Shown piece by piece: positions 60,154 to 64,000 of a stretch of 64,000 nucleotides of DNA; position 1 is the stretch's first letter; the number at the start of each line of letters is the position of its first letter. Both the position numbers and the translations under genes were made by a program. This stretch comes from Henckelia pumila. Lineage: Eukaryota; Streptophyta; Magnoliopsida; Lamiales; Gesneriaceae. The notes beneath the pieces were generated by a model. It did not search any database, was not told where the DNA came from, and saw only the letters and a program-made list of their open reading frames with translations. Location of the stretch: the NCBI RefSeq assembly GCF_033568475.1, contig NC_133122.1:155489361-155553360 (forward strand), written 5' to 3'.

Positions 60154-60783
60154 AAAAATTGGACAGAAGACTGCTTTCTCGAGCGCCATCTTTTACCGCT
60201 CGAGCACGAGCAGATTTCAGAAAAAAAACACACAGTGCGGCATGAAGTGTTTGTGCGCGGTGCAGAATATTATTTTTGATATTGTTTTACCTATTTTGAG
60301 TGTTTTAAGCATATTAGGAAACTTTCTAGTGATATCTTTTGCATTATTTTGCGTTATCTTTAATTATTTTGTAGTTGTATTATAAATACAATAGATACAT
60401 TCATTATTCAACAATTAAGAATTTATTATTGATTTTTTATGAGTCTAAAATTCTCTCAAGAATTTTATTGAAGATTTGGCTTTGTTCAAATCAAAATTAT
60501 CAAAGTTTTCAACTTTGTGGCGTTTGTCAATTGTTCTTTATTCAAGATTGTCAGATACAAGTTATCTGAAGATCTCCTTGAAATCAATTGTTTCGTAATT
60601 TTCGTTGTTAATCGTTTATCGATTAAACGTGAAAATTCAAAATCTATCTTTTGTTATTTCTGTGTAATTTTACTAGTTTCAAAAAGATCGAAAACTTACT
60701 TGAGTCTTTTGTTTAATTGATCTGAGGGCACGAATTGGCTTATTTTCGTGTTTGATTTTCCTTAATCAATCAGATTCATATCA
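59855..60783 (+). repeat. 3' LTR of element E
   Basis: 929 bp, starting tgatgcgatcgtgg after purine tract agaaggggagga, inside the pol frame. TATA box tataaata at 60381-60388. It ends attcatatca. It has four decayed CTCGAG units against six in the 5' LTR. Confidence 0.9.
60107..60212 (+). repeat. Palindrome cluster in 3' LTR of element E
   Basis: Four units (actcgagcgc, actcgagcgc, tctcgagcgc, gctcgagcac), forming two pairs with T-rich spacers ending tacc. Followed by gagcagatttcag. Confidence 0.8.
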
Positions 60784-60789
60784 AACAAC

Positions 60790-61640
60790 GAACAGGATAA
60801 AACTATGAAATATGTGCCCTACTATTTTTCATATAATAGAACTCATCAATTATTGAATCAGTGTCGATCTTTGCAGTAATTCTCTTTCAATATAGACAAT
60901 CATAGAATCTGTCAAGAACTCGTCTTCCATCTTATTTCAAAGAGAAGTTTTAAGAAGTTTCATAGCTGAGAATTATCGTTACGATGTTGCAGTAGAAACA
61001 GGAAGCATTAAAACAAGGCGAATGAGCTTGTAAATTGAGTGATAATAATTTGCATTTTCAGTCTCTACTAATCTTTGACATAATTCAGAAATGGTAGAGA
61101 TATTTTGAAACCATTCATGATGAATTATATCAAACTTATAATGCTCCAACTATCTTCTCAAATAATGTATTTCTTGTCCATTGAAATCTCCAGGATCAAA
61201 TTTCTCTGCAAGATTGTAAATATCATCAATATTAAACAGCTTAAAATTATCTCGAGGTTCCAAATCAGCATGAAGTCTAAAAAGTTCTACAGCCCCATCA
61301 TCGAATCAGCTATTTAGCTCTTTCACTTGCAAATCTATTGCATCATTAAATACATCAAAACGTTAATGGTGCTCAAATGTAATAGAATCCCTTTGCTAGC
61401 ACGAACGTCTTATACCAGATCTATAACAAACTTTCATATATGGTATCTCAATACCATTATTTTCACAAATTTATTTCACGATCGTTAGAAGAATATCATA
61501 ACCTTATGCTCTCAAAGTATGAAGTAAAAATTTTGTAGTTGAGACAAGATCCATTGCATTTAACATGTCTAAAGACTTCTCTTACAAAGCTCGACAAAGC
61601 AAATCTGTTATCCCCATAATCTTGTGCATCAAATAAACTT
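60790..61640 (-). pseudogene. hAT transposase C terminus (element H)
   Basis: Minus strand, pieced from several frames: words such as ITDLLCRALQ, SLDMLNAMDLVSTTK, YMKVCYRSGIRR, FNDAIDLQVKELN, AVELFRLHADLEPRDNFK, FDPGDFNGQEIHYL and KLIRLVLMLPVSTAT. The last belongs to the hAT C-terminal dimerisation domain (Dimer_Tnp_hAT), in plant proteins annotated as zinc finger MYM-type 1-like. Many stops and frameshifts. The N-terminal half (zinc finger and catalytic start) is missing. Confidence 0.8.
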
Positions 61641-62514
61641 AGACACATACTTTTCTAGCACAAAATTTTATTAATTATTTATGTCTCTCCCCAAATAATC
61701 TGACATGAAAGACATACAAAATTCAACATTTCAACCACTTTACTTTGTTAGTCTATAATAGATAATGGATTGTATTATTTTATGACCTCAATTCTTAATC
61801 CAAGTATTTATATACAGTATCAACATGATTTCTAATGTAATGAAATGAAATTCTTAATATGATCAAGTCATGACCCATCACCCATGGATTGCCATTATAA
61901 AATTAATTATATATAAAGTCGAGAAGAGGTAGTAAATGAAGTGGGGGAGAGGTGTCTGCTGTCATTTTTAATTCCCAAAAAGAAAATAATGTACAAATTT
62001 TTATTTATATGGAACATACACCATGTGCTCCCCACCGATTTGTATTAAATTACCATATATATACCTAGAAAAATCGTAGCACAACTCATAGAAATGGAGC
62101 CACGAGCTAGGATTTCGGGTTTCAAATTGATTCACGATTTACACCCCAAACTTGGTATCAAAATAAACCTTACGGTGTGAAAAACCAAAATCTTCAATCA
62201 ATTTTGACTTTGAGATTGCACGGTTGCACCAACAGATCGCGGCGTTTCTTGACAAGAAATAGCCGTCGAGTTTTAGATTAAGAATTTAGGACAGAAAGAA
62301 ATAAAACTATTTTGATCGGTTATTTGAGTATGTTATGTTTTATTGGGCTAAAATAAAAGGCTAAAAAATGTAATAGTTTAAAGACCAAAATAATTTACCT
62401 AGGCTTAAGCAAAATAAAAAGTAAAAATTCAATACATACTAATAACTTGAAAAAAAAAAAAAAAAAAAAAAAAGTCTGGCCTGGAGCCCCCATCCTTTGG
62501 GTGCTACGCCCTCA
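61641..62514. other. Remaining interior and right end of element H
   Basis: AT-rich, no ORF. A long A-run lies at 62450-62473. The right inverted end lies at 62503-62514. Confidence 0.5.
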
Positions 62515-63433
62515 ATATGGTGCATGAGATCTATAAATATTTGGGAGAAATATTCATCTTACTGTGGATGTTCTTATATTATTCAATCATCCCCTGACAA
62601 TTCCACAAACGGATACAAAAAAATTTTAAGAAAAAAAAAAAAAAACGTGTTAAAGTCCATGCTAGAGTTTGATTATATCCTTTTAAGAGGAATTTGATTA
62701 CACACTGTGCTAAAATAAAACGACTTATGATTTGTGATATCATATGAACACTTCAAATCACAAAATATGACAAAATTCTAGATGTTTTCCGTACTCTGTA
62801 TAAATGATGATTCATAATATAAATCACCTTGGGGTTGCATTCGGTTTGCTATTATTTTTAGCGGTCTTTCTGCAACAAATTAAAGTCATGTCACTGCTTA
62901 AAACAAAAAACAAAAAAACAAAAACAAAAAAGTGATGTCACTCAATTGATCGTGGGACTCTTTTTCGAAAAATAAAATAAATAACCGATATACTAGTCAA
63001 GAAATTCATTAAATCTTCCTGTAGTAGAGCTTAGACTTCTAAGTTCTATCCACTTTCACGTGTAACAATTGAATTTTATTGATGACAAGAAGCATTTGAG
63101 CACGTCTTTGTCTATATGTATTACCTACCATAGGGAAGTTTTCAATGAAATATTTCCCAACTAAAAAAAATCGAAAAAACAAAATACTCTTGCTCCAGTA
63201 AATTTGAAAAAAAGAAAAAGAAATGCATGAAGAAGATCAATAGGAAATGTAAGAATCAACTTATCTATTCTTTGTATGATCGAACAAAGCAATATAAACA
63301 AAAGATCTAACATTAGCGTTGTCCTATGGTGGGTTGTCTACTTATCTATGTCATTATGAAATGACCTGTGTAGTTATAAGGTTTACTTCTGTACATAGCT
63401 GCACCATTTCTCTCTAGCTCTTCATGTCATGTC
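62515..63433. other. Intergenic DNA and 3' flank of the TPS gene
   Basis: No gene. AT-rich with A-runs (62631-62645; 62905-62931). The left few bases are the right hAT duplication of H. The part near the TPS stop is presumably its 3' UTR (minus strand). Confidence 0.5.
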
Positions 63434-64000
63434 TCAGATTTCATTTCCAGTCGATTCCCACTTCAAAAACTCGCGTTGACGGGCGATTTCAAGGCGATCC
63501 TTCGAATGAGACCCCGTTTCTTGATACTTTGGCAAGTGATTTGCTGATAGGCCTTGAAGTAATTTGATGACTTCAAACGTATCGTCGAGATAGTATTTTG
63601 CCATGCTCGGTTTTTGACCAACTGTGCAAGCGAAAACTTCTGCGGAATCCGGTAAGGAACGGTTCGTGACTGAACTTGCAATGGCCTCGAACATGTCCTC
63701 ATCTGATCTGTCATCACCGATGCAGAGTACGAAATCGGCTGCCTTTCTTTTATTCGCCATGGTTTCCATTAGATTCTTGACCACAACACCTTTGCTTACG
63801 CCCTGAAATACATATGAATGAAGAAATGCGATTGAAGTACGAAGACAATTAGCTACAAGTGTTTCTGTAACACAATCGATCGACAGGCCTTTGTACTTAG
63901 TTTTCCAATCAAGAAATCAACATATAGACATCCTAACAGTCAGACATCGTCTATATACCTGTGGTTTCACCTCAACTATCTGCTGGCCGCTGCTTACGAC
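63434..64000 (-). CDS. Class II trehalose-6-phosphate synthase-like protein, 3' end (partial)
   Basis: The last two exons of a minus-strand gene that continues right of the window: 64000-63959 (reads SSGQQIVEVKPQ) and 63802-63434, with a GT-AG intron at 63958-63803, phase 0. The last 122 residues belong to the C-terminal TPP-like (HAD) domain: GVSKGVVVKNLMETM, the phosphatase motif CIGDDRSDEDMFEAI, then CTVGQKPSMAKYYLDD and KLLQGL. Plant TPS5-11 (class II) proteins pair a TPS-like and a TPP-like domain and act mostly in sugar (SnRK1/trehalose-6-P) signalling; catalysis is usually weak or absent. The VEVKPQ-GVSKG join is typical of class II. A separate TPP enzyme is possible but less likely. 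Confidence 0.9.

Larger units (their letters stand above)
34903..60783 (+). mobile_element. Element E: Ty3/gypsy retrotransposon, split by F and G
   Basis: LTRs 34903-35890 and 59855-60783 (tgatgcg...ttcatatca), primer site at 35893, gag at 36455, pol to 60153. Flanks aacac / aacaa are a 4-of-5 target duplication. About 7 kb without its passengers. Pol order is protease, RT, RNase H, integrase (Ty3 type); no chromodomain is seen. Elements F and G lie inside its RT. The LTR starts inside the last part of the pol frame. E and F are close relatives in pol. Confidence 0.9.
34748..62514 (-). mobile_element. Element H: decayed hAT transposon, split by the E/F/G nest
   Basis: Left end caggggcgtagcca (34748) and right end gctacgccctca (62503-62514) are an imperfect inverted pair. 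Flanks atgtggag (34740-34747) / atatggtg (62515-62522) match in 6 of 8, fitting a hAT duplication. Without the E insertion H is only about 1.9 kb: 34748-34902 plus 60784-62514. It holds a broken minus-strand transposase C terminus, so it is an internally deleted copy. Element E is inserted just downstream of the transposase stop region. Confidence 0.75.

Overview
The window is plant nuclear DNA, most likely from a eudicot. It carries plant-only genes with GT-AG introns: a plastid SecY, a plant cyclic-nucleotide-gated channel and a class II trehalose-phosphate synthase. These sit among deeply nested plant LTR retrotransposons, TRIMs, hAT elements, a LINE remnant and a probable SINE. I cannot place the species from sequence alone.

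Layout. 1-21382 is one nested transposon pile. An old minus-strand Ty1/copia element (C; gag and one short LTR remain) was split by Tekay-like Ty3 element A (3' part only; LTR 12856-14310), by gag-only Ty3 element B (15019-19755) and by a hAT-type element (19915-21074). A was itself split by a recent copia element D (3560-12408, perfect 5-bp target duplication). 21383-22650 is the 3' end of a LINE, interrupted by a TRIM. 22960-29549 is an eight-exon plastid SecY gene (plus strand) with a TRIM in intron 1. 29860-33493 is a seven-exon group III CNGC gene (minus strand), convergent with SecY, with a SINE-like insert in intron 6 and a long imperfect hairpin just upstream of the start codon. 34748-62514 is a small hAT element H whose 3' region took up Ty3 element E (34903-60783). 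The reverse transcriptase of E took up two more elements 21 bp apart: F (38826-46373, minus strand, a relative of E) and Athila-type G (46400-57737). F also carries a 666-bp hAT MITE. 63434-64000 is the 3' end of a class II TPS gene (minus strand).

How things work together. Three host genes are supported, and there is no operon-like relation between them. SecY would serve plastid protein translocation, the CNGC plasma-membrane cation entry, and TPS sugar signalling. All retroelement coding regions seen are broken by stops, frameshifts or nested insertions.

The most unusual pattern is shared across retroelements. Families A, B, E, F and G each carry a cluster of short GC-rich palindromes in the first 100-430 nt of the LTR (U3), upstream of a TATA-like box where I could find one, and D carries a similar cluster just after its primer-binding site. 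The palindrome differs by family, even between sister families whose LTR bodies match. Unit number differs between the two LTRs of one insertion, and the unrelated elements E and G share nearly the same cassette.
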